Both the position numbers and the translations under genes were made by a program. 13,038 nucleotides of DNA from an uncultured Blautia sp. (GTDB lineage: Bacteria > Bacillota > Clostridia > Lachnospirales > Lachnospiraceae): positions 1 to 13,038 of the forward strand of contig CAAFRY010000205.1 of NCBI GenBank assembly GCA_900765525.1, in the 5' to 3' direction. Under the pieces are notes generated by a model that saw only the letters and a program-made list of their open reading frames with translations, was not told the DNA's origin and did not search any database. Positions within the stretch are counted from its first letter, which is position 1, and the number at the start of each line of letters is the position of its first letter. Shown in pieces: positions 1 to 6,997 of this stretch.

Positions 1-50
1 CGGGCGGTACGCTGATTGAAAGTAACGCAGCAGGACGCAAAATTTAACCT
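1..50. repeat. possible right half of a structured intergenic repeat cut by the window edge
   Basis: The first 50 bases are non-coding and start with a GC-rich block (GGGCGGTACGC) followed by TGATTGAAAG, AACGCAGCAGG and CAAAATTTAA. The arrangement looks like the closing arm of a long imperfect hairpin whose opening arm lies outside the window. It is the mirror of the right-edge block, which reads AATTTTCATTCTGC, then a GC-rich block. I associate such elements with Lachnospiraceae intergenic regions from memory, without having checked. Only half is visible, so folding cannot be shown here. Confidence 0.35.
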
Positions 51-73
51 TTTCAACCATGTGTGCCCTTGTT

Positions 74-93
74 CAGAGAGGGTACCCTCTCTG
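74..93. repeat. perfect 20-nt palindrome, possible terminator or protein site
   Basis: CAGAGAGGGTACCCTCTCTG is a perfect 10 + 10 inverted repeat with no spacer. It lies 44 bases beyond the DUF1294 stop on the minus strand, so it is the first strong hairpin met by transcripts of that unit. No T-tract follows on either strand, so it is not a classical intrinsic terminator. A related arm, CAGAGAAGG at 117-125, could compete for the CCCTCTCTG arm at 85-93. A small hairpin, TGTAC-TCTT-GTACA, sits between them at 105-118. Confidence 0.5.
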
Positions 94-136
94 CATAAGG
101 CATATGTACTCTTGTACAGAGAAGGAAGCTGCAGTA

Positions 137-418
137 TTAAGAAAACAGGCTGTACAGGATAACCGCTCCTAAGCCTTGTGCGATGAGAATAGCCGGAAGC
201 CCCAGGACGAATTTCGGATGCTGGGTTTTGTGCCGGAAAAAGCGCATACCCAGTATAGCGCCCAGGGAGCCGCCGCAGACAGCAATTCCCAGAAGGGTTT
301 TTTCTGAAATACGCCATTGGTTTGTCTTGGCCTTATATTTATCTACGCCGAAGCAGATAAAAGCCAGAATATTTACTGCGGCCAGGTACATAAAAATATT
401 TTTTATAGATATAAGCAA
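137..418 (-). CDS. DUF1294 family small membrane protein
   Basis: A 93-residue protein of the DUF1294 family; biochemical role unknown. The conserved core is visible: a first hydrophobic helix (about 9-24), DKYKA (26-30), RISE (36-39), a glycine-rich helix with GGSLGAILGM (49-58), then FRHKTQHPKF (61-70) and a second hydrophobic stretch to the C-terminus. That fits an integral inner-membrane protein with a basic loop. I chose a TTG start at 416-418 because AAAGGAG (427-433) lies 8 bases upstream. The internal ATG at 389-391 would give 84 residues with no good ribosome site, and a start near 544 would run far into the asparaginase gene. It is last in the methyltransferase-asparaginase-DUF1294 unit, 26 bases after the asparaginase stop. 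Family assignment is fairly sure; the start is less sure. Confidence 0.85.
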   Translation of the reverse strand: MLISIKNIFMYLAAVNILAFICFGVDKYKAKTNQWRISEKTLLGIAVCGGSLGAILGMRFFRHKTQHPKFVLGLPAILIAQGLGAVILYSLFS

Positions 419-426
419 AATGAACA

Positions 427-433
427 CTCCTTT
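427..433 (-). promoter_or_regulatory. ribosome binding site deciding the TTG start of the DUF1294 gene
   Basis: AAAGGAG on the minus strand sits 8 bases before TTG at 418-416. No other start in this frame has such a site, so it favours the 93-residue product. Confidence 0.6.
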
Positions 434-444
434 GTATAGCTGGT

Positions 445-1461
445 TTAAACAGGAATGGGGGAAGGGATACGGATTTCCCCGGCCAGGTTTTGGTAAAAGG
501 CCTCTTCCAGTCTTTTTCTGTCCCAACCTCTGCCCAGAAGCCACATAAGTTTCGTCACTAAGGCCTCTGTACTCATGTCATAGGCCTGAAACACGCCTGC
601 TTCCAGAGCCATTCGTCCTGTTTCGTACAGGGTTAAATCGCTTCCCTCATAGGAACACTGGCTTTTAACGGCTACCAGCATTCCTCTGTCTATCACATAT
701 TTCAAATCGGCCATGACTTCTTGGGATAAGGTAGGGACACCTCCTAATCCGAAAGCTTCAATAACCAGCCCACGGTAGCCCTGCTGATATAGAAAATGAA
801 AAATTTTTCCGTCAAAGCCAGGAACCAGCTTAATAAGAAATACCTTTTCCTCCAAGGCAGTTTCCAAACTGCAGGGACCTTTGGGAGCCGGAATATAGCC
901 GGGCTGCAAATCAAGTCCTCTGGAATTGATTTCACCTACATAAGGGTAATTGATACTTTCAAAGGCATGAAAGCTGGTGGTACGGACTTTCGAGGCCCTG
1001 GTACCCAGAATTACTTTTCTATTAAAAGCCAGAAATACTCCGGGAATCTGGCTTCCTGCCATGTGAATGGCACAGCGGCAGTTTTCCACTGCATCGGCCA
1101 GAGGGTTGAGAATGGATAACTGGCTTCCTGTAATCACCACAGGTATGGGGAGATTGGGAAGCATAAAGGACAGGGCGGAAGCCGTGTAGGCCATAGTATC
1201 TGTGCCGTGGAAGATTACCATACCCTGATACTTTGTACAGTTTTCATATATGGTTCGGGCAATTTCCTGCCAATGTGCAGGCTGGATATTGGCACTGTCC
1301 AGTTGGAAAAGTTCCAGGAAATCTACCTCATATAATCCGGTGATATGGGATATATGAGAGAGGATTTCCTTACCGGACAGACCGGGTAAAAGTCCTTTGT
1401 CATCCTGGACACAAGCCAGGGTTCCTCCTGTAGTGATAATCAACAGTTTCTTTTTCTTCAA
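445..1461 (-). CDS. ansA: type I (cytoplasmic) L-asparaginase
   Basis: Hydrolyses L-asparagine to aspartate and ammonia. At 338 residues it matches the usual length of the AnsA type. The first catalytic threonine lies in TTGGT (10-14, Thr14). The second block is HGTDTM (85-90, Thr87-Asp88), which with Lys158 in GTRASKV completes the Thr-Thr-Asp-Lys set of the family. DSANI (55-59) supplies the substrate-binding serine and TGSQ (111-114) is also typical. There is no signal peptide, so the enzyme is cytoplasmic and not the secreted type II form. The start is TTG, preceded by AGAGG nine bases upstream; no in-frame ATG gives a full N-terminus. It sits 43 bases after the methyltransferase stop and is probably cotranscribed with it. 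It releases nitrogen and yields aspartate, a substrate suited to the aminotransferase at 5545-6831, although the two are not in one operon. Confidence 0.93.
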   Translation of the reverse strand: MKKKKLLIITTGGTLACVQDDKGLLPGLSGKEILSHISHITGLYEVDFLELFQLDSANIQPAHWQEIARTIYENCTKYQGMVIFHGTDTMAYTASALSFMLPNLPIPVVITGSQLSILNPLADAVENCRCAIHMAGSQIPGVFLAFNRKVILGTRASKVRTTSFHAFESINYPYVGEINSRGLDLQPGYIPAPKGPCSLETALEEKVFLIKLVPGFDGKIFHFLYQQGYRGLVIEAFGLGGVPTLSQEVMADLKYVIDRGMLVAVKSQCSYEGSDLTLYETGRMALEAGVFQAYDMSTEALVTKLMWLLGRGWDRKRLEEAFYQNLAGEIRIPSPIPV

Positions 1462-1487
1462 TAATATATACCTCTGTTTTCATTGAA

Positions 1488-1515
1488 ATTAAATTTCTTA
1501 GATATTAAATTTCTT
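1488..1515. repeat. 12-bp direct repeat around the methyltransferase stop codon
   Basis: ATTAAATTTCTT occurs at 1488-1499 and exactly again at 1504-1515, a period of 16. The right-hand copy contains the end of the methyltransferase reading frame and its TAA stop; the left-hand copy is in the spacer before the asparaginase. It looks like a small local duplication by slippage. Confidence 0.7.
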
Positions 1516-2365
1516 CCCAACGTCCGGAAGCTCCGCAGGGCAGCACCAGTCCTGATTCCGTTACAGGGAGGCCGATTTCCTGGGAATCTATTTTTCCCTT
1601 GTAGGCCTTCATCTCTGTGGCCAGCATATAGGTCAGCACTGCAGGAGCAAGGCCCGTGGTGTAGGAATTGATAAGGAAGAACAGAGGACGGTCTGAAAGG
1701 ATTTTGGTACACAACTGAATCAGCGGATGGATAGCGTCCTCTATTTTCCAGATTTCTCCTTTAGGCCCTCTGCCATAGGACGGAGGGTCCATGATTATGG
1801 CGTCATATTTGTTTCCACGGCGGATTTCTCTTTCCACAAATTTCACACAGTCATCTACCAGCCAACGGATAGGCGCATCCTGAAGCCCTGAGGAATGAGC
1901 GTTTTCCTTAGCCCAGGTAACCATGCCCTTGGAAGCGTCTACATGAGTGACTGAGGCTCCGGCTGCTGCGGCTGCCAGAGTCGCTCCGCCGGTATAGGCA
2001 AAAAGGTTCAGCACTTTGACAGGCCTTCCTGCATTTTTGATTTTCTGGGAGAACCAGTCCCAGTTGGCCGCCTGTTCCGGGAAAAGACCGGTATGCTTGA
2101 AGCTAAAGGGCTTCAGATTAAAGGTCAATTCTCCGTAATGAATGGTCCATTGTTGGGGAAGGTTAAAAAATTCCCATTCTCCGCCGCCCTTTTTGCTGCG
2201 GTGGTAGTGTCCGTTTTTCTTTCTCCAGCCCGGATGGGTTTTCGGTGTGTTCCAGATAACCTGAGGGTCCGGACGTACCAGGAGATAGTCTCCCCAGCGT
2301 TCCAGTTTTTCACCCTGAGAGGTATCTATTATTTCATAGTCTTTCCATTTATCTGCAATCCACAT
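1505..2365 (-). CDS. class I SAM-dependent methyltransferase, RlmI / Methyltrans_SAM type
   Basis: A 286-residue methyltransferase of the COG1092-like group that contains rRNA cytosine methyltransferases such as RlmI. The N-terminal part carries GDYLLVRPDPQVIW (25-38). The Rossmann domain then follows: motif I VLNLFAYTGG (118-127), the acidic end of strand 2 in HVDAS (141-145, Asp143 contacting SAM), and the catalytic DPPSYG (193-198). Later come the family signature NSYTTGLAP (233-241) and LPCGASGRW (275-283) near the C-terminus. It is shorter than E. coli RlmI and I see no clear PUA domain, so the RNA substrate cannot be assigned. The ATG start is supported by AAAGGA eight to nine bases upstream. 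It is first in the minus-strand unit, with the promoter at 2498-2526 and a leader of about 125 nt. Confidence 0.85.
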   Translation of the reverse strand: MWIADKWKDYEIIDTSQGEKLERWGDYLLVRPDPQVIWNTPKTHPGWRKKNGHYHRSKKGGGEWEFFNLPQQWTIHYGELTFNLKPFSFKHTGLFPEQAANWDWFSQKIKNAGRPVKVLNLFAYTGGATLAAAAAGASVTHVDASKGMVTWAKENAHSSGLQDAPIRWLVDDCVKFVEREIRRGNKYDAIIMDPPSYGRGPKGEIWKIEDAIHPLIQLCTKILSDRPLFFLINSYTTGLAPAVLTYMLATEMKAYKGKIDSQEIGLPVTESGLVLPCGASGRWEEI

Positions 2366-2396
2366 AGAAAAATTCCTTTCTGTTAAATTTATCAGA

Positions 2397-2423
2397 CCAG
2401 CGGAAGCGGAATTTTGCCGCTGG
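2397..2423 (-). promoter_or_regulatory. hairpin in the leader of the methyltransferase-asparaginase unit
   Basis: On the minus strand CCAGCGG (2423-2417) pairs perfectly with CCGCTGG (2403-2397) around a 13-base loop. The loop contains a further CCGCT that could pair in an alternative register. The structure lies about 35 bases before the ATG, inside the predicted leader, and no T-run follows it. It may affect translation or message stability; no known riboswitch is recognised. Confidence 0.4.
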
Positions 2424-2497
2424 CAAGTACCTGAGGACTGCCTGGCTGCTGTTGATGTATAGCTGCTGCAATTCCGGCAGGTCTTCAGACCACATTT

Positions 2498-2526
2498 AGT
2501 ATAACAGAAGGAAATTACAGGGGCAA
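2498..2526 (-). promoter_or_regulatory. sigma-A promoter with extended -10 for the methyltransferase unit
   Basis: On the minus strand: -35 TTGCCC (2526-2521), a 17-base spacer, -10 TATACT (2503-2498), with TGT immediately upstream of the -10 forming an extended -10. Transcription would begin near 2490 and read into the methyltransferase. Confidence 0.7.
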
Positions 2527-2590
2527 CAGCAAGATTGCGAAACCCGGCGGTAAAGCTTCGCCAGCGTTACTGTTCTCTCGTATCCAGCGT

Positions 2591-2635
2591 ACATATCTGT
2601 CCCAGCCTCTGCATAGACTTTCATAGCAGATATGT
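2591..2635 (+). promoter_or_regulatory. 9-bp inverted repeat upstream of the Ca2+-ATPase, possible operator or leader hairpin
   Basis: ACATATCTG (2591-2599) and CAGATATGT (2627-2635) are exact reverse complements separated by 27 bases. The right arm ends just before the Shine-Dalgarno of the ATPase and covers the first in-frame ATG (2632). I find no convincing promoter for this gene; TTACTG and TACATA 17 bases apart around 2566-2595 is a weak candidate. The repeat could bind a dimeric regulator or fold in the message. Confidence 0.4.
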
Positions 2636-2641
2636 CCCGCA

Positions 2642-2649
2642 GGGGGAGG
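2642..2649 (+). promoter_or_regulatory. ribosome binding site deciding the ATPase start
   Basis: GGGGGAGG ends six bases before ATG at 2656. The alternative in-frame ATG at 2632 lies upstream of this site and has no purine-rich site of its own, so 2656 is preferred. Confidence 0.75.
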
Positions 2650-2655
2650 TGCCAC

Positions 2656-5241
2656 ATGTATGAGACATTAAGAGAAAAGGAGTTGTGTGAAAGCCTGGGT
2701 ACAGATTCCCGGCAGGGGCTTTCTCAGAAAGAGGCGGAAGCCCGCCTGGAGCGAGACGGAAAAAATCTTCTGAAAAAGGAGAAGGAACGGACGCTGTGGG
2801 ATATGGTTCAGGAACAGTTAAATGAGCCTATGATTTTGATTTTATTTTTGGCGGCAGCCATTTCCATGCTTCTGGGAGAATTCAGCGACACAGGAATCAT
2901 CCTGGCTGTTATTGCCCTGAATACCACAGTGGGGGTGATACAGGAAGGAAAAGCAGCTAAAGCCATGGAGGCTCTTCGGAAAATAACCGCTCCCATGGCT
3001 GTGGTGAAACGAGATGGGATTTATAAGAAGATTCCTGCTTCCCGTTTGGTCAAAGGGGATTTAGTGAAGGTTCAGGCAGGGGACCAGATTCCTGCGGACA
3101 TCCGGGTCTTGAGATGTCAGGGACTGGAAGCTAATGAGTCAGCCCTTACAGGTGAATCACTTCCTGTAAATAAAATTGCCCTGCCTATGCAGGAAGGTCT
3201 TCCCATGGCGGAAAAACGGAACATGCTTTATATGTCCACTGAAGTGATGAAAGGAAGCGGAGAGGGACTGGTTACGGCTGTGGCTATGGATACGGAGATA
3301 GGGAAGATTGCCGGTATGATTCAGGAGGTTTCTCCGGAAAAAACACCTTTGCAGAAGCGTTTGGGAGACTTGGGGAAAATATTAAGTATTATTGCTGTGG
3401 CCTTGTGCCTGGGATTATTTCTCCTTGGAATCCTTCAGCACAGAAACTTACTGCACATGCTTTTGTTATCTATTTCTCTGGCGGTAGCCGCCATTCCGGA
3501 AGGACTGCCGGCAGTGGTAACAATTGTGCTGGCCCTGGGAGTGGCCAGAATGGTCAAGGTAAATACCATTATCCGAAAGCTGCCTGCCGTAGAAACACTG
3601 GGGTCTGTGGGTGTAGTCTGTTCTGACAAAACAGGGACTCTTACAGAAAATAAAATGAAAGTGGTGCAGCTTTATGGGGGAGATACACTGCTTCCTGCAT
3701 CTAAAGTAAGAAAAAGAGAGTTTCCGAGATTGGTTGAGGGTTTTCTGCTCTGCAACAACAGCCTTCTGGGAAAGCAGGAAATCGGAGACGCCACAGAACT
3801 GGCCCTTCTCCATATGGGGAGGGAAATGGGATATGACAGGGAAAGACTTGTAAGCCAATACCCCAGAACCTTTGAAATTCCCTTTGACTCAGAGAAAAAA
3901 TATATGGCTACCGTACATAAGGACAGCGGACATGAGACAGTCTATGTGAAGGGGGCCTGTGATTACGTTCTGGATTGTTGTACCCGGGTTCAGCTCAGGG
4001 ACAGAATCGAGCCTATGACTCAGGCCAGAAAAATGAAAATCCGTATGGCAATGGAGAGCATGGCTAAAGACGGACTGCGTATTCTGGCCCTGGCTTACCG
4101 GGAGAGGGCAGGGGAAAAGAAAGAGTCGGCCCTGACAGAAAATCTTGTTTTCGCCGGCATGGCGGGAATGCTGGACCCGCCCAGACCTCAGGCTGCAGAA
4201 TCGGTGAAAACGCTGAAAAGAGCCGGCGTTAAAGTTGTAATGATTACCGGAGACTATAAGGACACGGCTTTTGCCATTGCCAAGAGACTGGGGATTGCGG
4301 ATTCCATGGAGCAGTGCATTACCGGTCAGGAGCTGGACGCCATGAGCGGGGATAACTTTGGTGCCAGAATAAAAAATATCCGGGTATTTGCCAGAGTCAG
4401 TCCTGCCCATAAGGTAAAAATTGTCCGTGGATTTAAAGAAAACAGGCAGATTGTAGCCATGACCGGGGACGGGGTAAATGACGCCCCTTCTCTCCAGGCG
4501 GCAGATATAGGAATCGCTATGGGTGAAAATGGAACGGATGTGGCAAAAAATGCAGCGGATATGATTCTTACGGATGATAATTTTGCTACCATAGAAAAGG
4601 CCATGGAGGAAGGACGGAGCATTTATGTAAATATAAAAAAGTCAATTCTTTTTCTGCTGTCCTCTAATTTCGGAGAAATTCTTACCATGTTCGGAGCAGT
4701 GCTGCTGGGACTTCCCACTCCCCTGCGGGCCAGTCATATTTTGTGGGTAAATTTGATTACAGATTCTCTTCCGGCTTTGGCCCTGGGCGTGGACAAAAAC
4801 GACTCGAAGGCCCTGATGAGCAAGAGACCCAGAAATCCTAAGGAGGGGCTCTTTGCACACGGAGGCTGGCTTTTTACCATTTTTTACGGATTTCTCATTG
4901 GGTGTATCACGCTGTATGCCTTTCACCTGGGAGGACAGACTTATGCCTTCACGGTTCTGGGGGTATCTCAGCTTTTTCATGCCTGGGGTATGCGGGACAG
5001 GGAAAAATCTATCCTGCGCATGAACCATCTGGAAAATCCATTTATGATTCTGGCTTTTGTCCTGGGTATTTTCCTTCAGCTTCTGGTGACAGAAGTTCCC
5101 TGGCTGATTCAGGCCTTTGGAACTCAGAAATTATCCTGGGGAGAATGGCAGCTTTTGCTGGGGCTTTCGGCGGCTCCTGTGCTGGCCCACGAACTGCTTC
5201 TGCTGCCGGGAAGGCTGATTGGGATGAGAAAAAATCTATAG
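2656..5241 (+). CDS. calcium-transporting P-type ATPase (P2A, SERCA-like)
   Basis: An integral membrane pump coupling ATP hydrolysis to cation export, almost certainly Ca2+. With the 2656 start it has 861 residues, normal for bacterial P2A pumps. Domains in order: N-terminal cation-ATPase domain, M1-M2 (about 58-95), actuator domain with TGES (165-168), M3-M4 with PEGLP (281-285), phosphorylation site DKTGT (Asp324), nucleotide-binding KGA (432-434), TGD (531-533), hinge GDGVNDAP (604-611), then M5-M10. Calcium-site residues by SERCA alignment: Glu282 in M4, Asn671 and Glu674 in SSNFGEI of M5, and Asn699, Thr702, Asp703 in NLITD of M6. In M8 the position matching SERCA Glu908 appears to be arginine (Arg782), as reported for Listeria LMCA1, which would suggest one Ca2+ per cycle. 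A monocistronic unit divergent from the methyltransferase. Related P2 pumps for Mn2+ or other cations are less likely given the M5-M6 residues. Confidence 0.93.
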   Translation: MYETLREKELCESLGTDSRQGLSQKEAEARLERDGKNLLKKEKERTLWDMVQEQLNEPMILILFLAAAISMLLGEFSDTGIILAVIALNTTVGVIQEGKAAKAMEALRKITAPMAVVKRDGIYKKIPASRLVKGDLVKVQAGDQIPADIRVLRCQGLEANESALTGESLPVNKIALPMQEGLPMAEKRNMLYMSTEVMKGSGEGLVTAVAMDTEIGKIAGMIQEVSPEKTPLQKRLGDLGKILSIIAVALCLGLFLLGILQHRNLLHMLLLSISLAVAAIPEGLPAVVTIVLALGVARMVKVNTIIRKLPAVETLGSVGVVCSDKTGTLTENKMKVVQLYGGDTLLPASKVRKREFPRLVEGFLLCNNSLLGKQEIGDATELALLHMGREMGYDRERLVSQYPRTFEIPFDSEKKYMATVHKDSGHETVYVKGACDYVLDCCTRVQLRDRIEPMTQARKMKIRMAMESMAKDGLRILALAYRERAGEKKESALTENLVFAGMAGMLDPPRPQAAESVKTLKRAGVKVVMITGDYKDTAFAIAKRLGIADSMEQCITGQELDAMSGDNFGARIKNIRVFARVSPAHKVKIVRGFKENRQIVAMTGDGVNDAPSLQAADIGIAMGENGTDVAKNAADMILTDDNFATIEKAMEEGRSIYVNIKKSILFLLSSNFGEILTMFGAVLLGLPTPLRASHILWVNLITDSLPALALGVDKNDSKALMSKRPRNPKEGLFAHGGWLFTIFYGFLIGCITLYAFHLGGQTYAFTVLGVSQLFHAWGMRDREKSILRMNHLENPFMILAFVLGIFLQLLVTEVPWLIQAFGTQKLSWGEWQLLLGLSAAPVLAHELLLLPGRLIGMRKNL

Positions 5242-5251
5242 CCCTGTTGTC

Positions 5252-5309
5252 GTCTCTAAAGCAAGAAACCATTGGCCTGCAAGCAGTCCATGGCTTCTTG
5301 CTTTGAGAC
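5252..5309 (+). terminator. long imperfect hairpin after the ATPase, probable terminator
   Basis: GTCTC (5252-5256) and AAAGCAAGAA (5258-5267) pair with TTCTTGCTTT (5295-5304) and GAGAC (5305-5309), with one bulged T. The stem continues inward through CCAT/ATGG and GG/CC to a small apical loop, so nearly the whole 58 bases fold into one rod. It begins 10 bases after the ATPase stop. A proper T-tract is lacking, but AAAGCAAGAA/TTCTTGCTTT followed by GAGAC could act as a terminator if the outer GTCTC/GAGAC pairs stay open. Confidence 0.5.
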
Positions 5310-5412
5310 TGGATTTATGCAGTAAAATGCAAGTTGGAGGGTGGAAAGTTGCATATGAAATTTGAGGGACCTTTATTTTCATGGTGAAAAACGACAAAAA
5401 TGAAGGAAGGGC
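5310..5412. other. intergenic stretch upstream of the aminotransferase promoter, nothing recognised
   Basis: The bases between the hairpin after the ATPase and the aminotransferase promoter hold no reading frame with a ribosome site. The only structure seen is a 6-bp inverted repeat, ATGCAA ... TTGCAT, at about 5328-5355. Confidence 0.4.
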
Positions 5413-5442
5413 TTGACATACAATCATATTCTACATTAGAAT
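5413..5442 (+). promoter_or_regulatory. sigma-A promoter of the aminotransferase gene
   Basis: A consensus -35 TTGACA (5413-5418), an 18-base spacer and -10 TAGAAT (5437-5442), without the TG extension. Transcription would start near 5449, giving a leader of about 95 nt that ends with AGGAGG (5533-5538), six bases before the ATG. This suggests strong expression. Confidence 0.75.
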
Positions 5443-5544
5443 AGGAAACAGTGACGTACAGTAGTGTCTTCTGATGCATAAAGGGGCTGCTGCTGTCAAT
5501 TATATTTAAAGAATAAAGAGAAGAAGAAAACCAGGAGGAGAGCC

Positions 5545-6831
5545 ATGACACCGTACAGAGAACTTAGCAAAGAACAGTTACAGGCCATGAAAGGCGATTT
5601 GGAAAAGCAGTTTGAAGAAGTAAAAGCAAAAGGTTTAAACCTTGACATGTCCAGAGGTAAACCGTCAAAAGCACAGCTTAACCTGGCTATGGGTATGATG
5701 GAGGAGCTGAAAAGCACAGATAAGCTGAAATGTGAAACTGGCATTGACTGCCGGAATTACGGTCTTCTGGAAGGTATTCCCGAGGCCAGGAGGCTTCTGG
5801 GAGAAATGACAGAGGTTGCTCCGGAGCATATTATCATTTTCGGAAATTCCAGCTTAAATGTAATGTTTGATACAGTTGCCCGTTCTATGACCCACGGTGT
5901 CTGCGGCAGCACTCCCTGGTGTAAGCTGGACAAAGTAAAATTTCTCTGTCCTGTACCGGGATATGACAGACATTTCCGCATTACCGAATATTTTGGCATT
6001 GAGATGATAAACGTACCTATGACACCTACCGGTCCGGATATGGATATGGTGGAGGAACTGGTAAGTACAGACCCGGCTATTAAGGGTATTTGGTGTGTTC
6101 CTAAGTATTCCAATCCACAGGGAATCACCTACTCTGCTGAGACTGTGAAGAGATTTGCAAGACTGAAACCAGCCGCAGAGGACTTCCGTATTTTCTGGGA
6201 TAACGCTTACTGTATTCACCATCTTTACGATGAGCATCAGGACTTCCTGCTGGAGCTTTTAGACGAGTGTGAGAAAGCAGGAAATCCCGATATGGTGTAT
6301 AAGTTTATCTCTACTTCCAAGGTTAGCTTCCCCGGCTCCGGTATTGCTGCTGTAGCCGCTTCCCCCAGAAACCTGGAGGAGTTCAAGAAGCATATGGCAG
6401 TTCAGACTATCGGACATGATAAGATTAACCAGCTTCGCCATGTAAGATTTTTCGGTGGTATCGTTGGCATGCACAAGCATATGAAGAAACATGCAGAGAT
6501 TCTCCGGCCTAAATTTGAGGCTGTGGAGGAGACTCTGGAGAGAGAGCTTGGCGGTGCCGAAATCGGAACCTGGATTAAGCCTATGGGAGGATACTTTATT
6601 TCCTTTGATTCTCTGGACGGCTGTGCTAAGAAAATCGTGGCAAAGGCAGCAGAGGCCGGTCTGAAGATGACTGAGGCAGGGGCTACCTATCCCTATGGAA
6701 TCGACCCCCATGACAGCAATATCCGTATTGCTCCCAGCTTCCCGGAATTGGATGAGCTGAAGCTGGCTACTGAGATTTTTGTTCTCAGTGTAAAGCTGGT
6801 AAGTATCGACAAATTATTGGAAGAAAAATAA
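5545..6831 (+). CDS. PLP-dependent aminotransferase, Asp_aminotransf (PF12897-like) family
   Basis: A cytoplasmic PLP enzyme of fold type I, 428 residues. It belongs to the group once annotated as MocR-like aminotransferases although it has no DNA-binding domain; characterised relatives are aspartate aminotransferases (aspartate + 2-oxoglutarate to oxaloacetate + glutamate). Visible landmarks: LDMSRGKPS (33-41) at the N-terminus, a phosphate-contacting FGNSS (99-103), KYSNPQG (187-193, Asn190), FWDNAY (217-222, Asp219 binding the pyridine nitrogen and Tyr222), STSKVSFPGSG (256-266, Schiff-base Lys259), and NIRIAPSFP (392-400, Arg394 for the substrate carboxylate). The start is firm, with AGGAGG six bases upstream. 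It has its own consensus promoter and a following terminator, so it is a single-gene unit. Substrate choice is inferred from family members and not shown by the sequence. Confidence 0.9.
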   Translation: MTPYRELSKEQLQAMKGDLEKQFEEVKAKGLNLDMSRGKPSKAQLNLAMGMMEELKSTDKLKCETGIDCRNYGLLEGIPEARRLLGEMTEVAPEHIIIFGNSSLNVMFDTVARSMTHGVCGSTPWCKLDKVKFLCPVPGYDRHFRITEYFGIEMINVPMTPTGPDMDMVEELVSTDPAIKGIWCVPKYSNPQGITYSAETVKRFARLKPAAEDFRIFWDNAYCIHHLYDEHQDFLLELLDECEKAGNPDMVYKFISTSKVSFPGSGIAAVAASPRNLEEFKKHMAVQTIGHDKINQLRHVRFFGGIVGMHKHMKKHAEILRPKFEAVEETLERELGGAEIGTWIKPMGGYFISFDSLDGCAKKIVAKAAEAGLKMTEAGATYPYGIDPHDSNIRIAPSFPELDELKLATEIFVLSVKLVSIDKLLEEK

Positions 6832-6837
6832 GAAATA

Positions 6838-6895
6838 TACAAGGGAGGGCGCTGTGAGTAAATCATGGCGCCTTTTCTGCCATTTTATCCTTGTA
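6838..6895 (+). terminator. nested hairpin terminator after the aminotransferase
   Basis: The inner stem AGGGCGC (6846-6852) pairs with GCGCCTT (6868-6874) with one G-U, around a 15-base loop, and is followed by TTTTCTGCCATTTT. An outer stem TACAAGG (6838-6844) / CCTTGTA (6889-6895) encloses it. The inner hairpin with T-rich flank is the likely terminator for the aminotransferase, whose stop is seven bases before the outer arm. Confidence 0.6.
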
Positions 6896-6962
6896 CAAAC
6901 AGCAAAAGATAAGTCCGGATTTACCGAAAAACAGTCTATGAGAATTATTCCGCAGCTATGTC

Positions 6963-6991
6963 TTGGTAAGCAGGAAATTTTGTGTTATACT
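6963..6991 (+). promoter_or_regulatory. sigma-A promoter with extended -10 for the cell-wall cluster
   Basis: -35 TTGGTA (6963-6968), a 17-base spacer, -10 TATACT (6986-6991), with TGT directly before the -10. Transcription would begin near 6998, leaving a leader of about 240 nt before the L,D-transpeptidase start. Confidence 0.7.
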
Positions 6992-6997
6992 GAAACG

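Noticed and set aside
419..544. N-terminal extension of the DUF1294 protein to about 135 residues
   Set aside because: It would overlap the asparaginase 3' end by 100 bases, has no family similarity and ignores the AAAGGAG before TTG 418.
2632..2655. ATPase start at the first ATG (2632)
   Set aside because: That ATG is upstream of the strong GGGGGAGG site and within the inverted repeat; ATG 2656 has correct spacing.
5545..6831. MocR-type transcription regulator
   Set aside because: Relatives are sometimes annotated MocR-like, but there is no N-terminal winged-helix domain; the protein starts directly with the aminotransferase fold.
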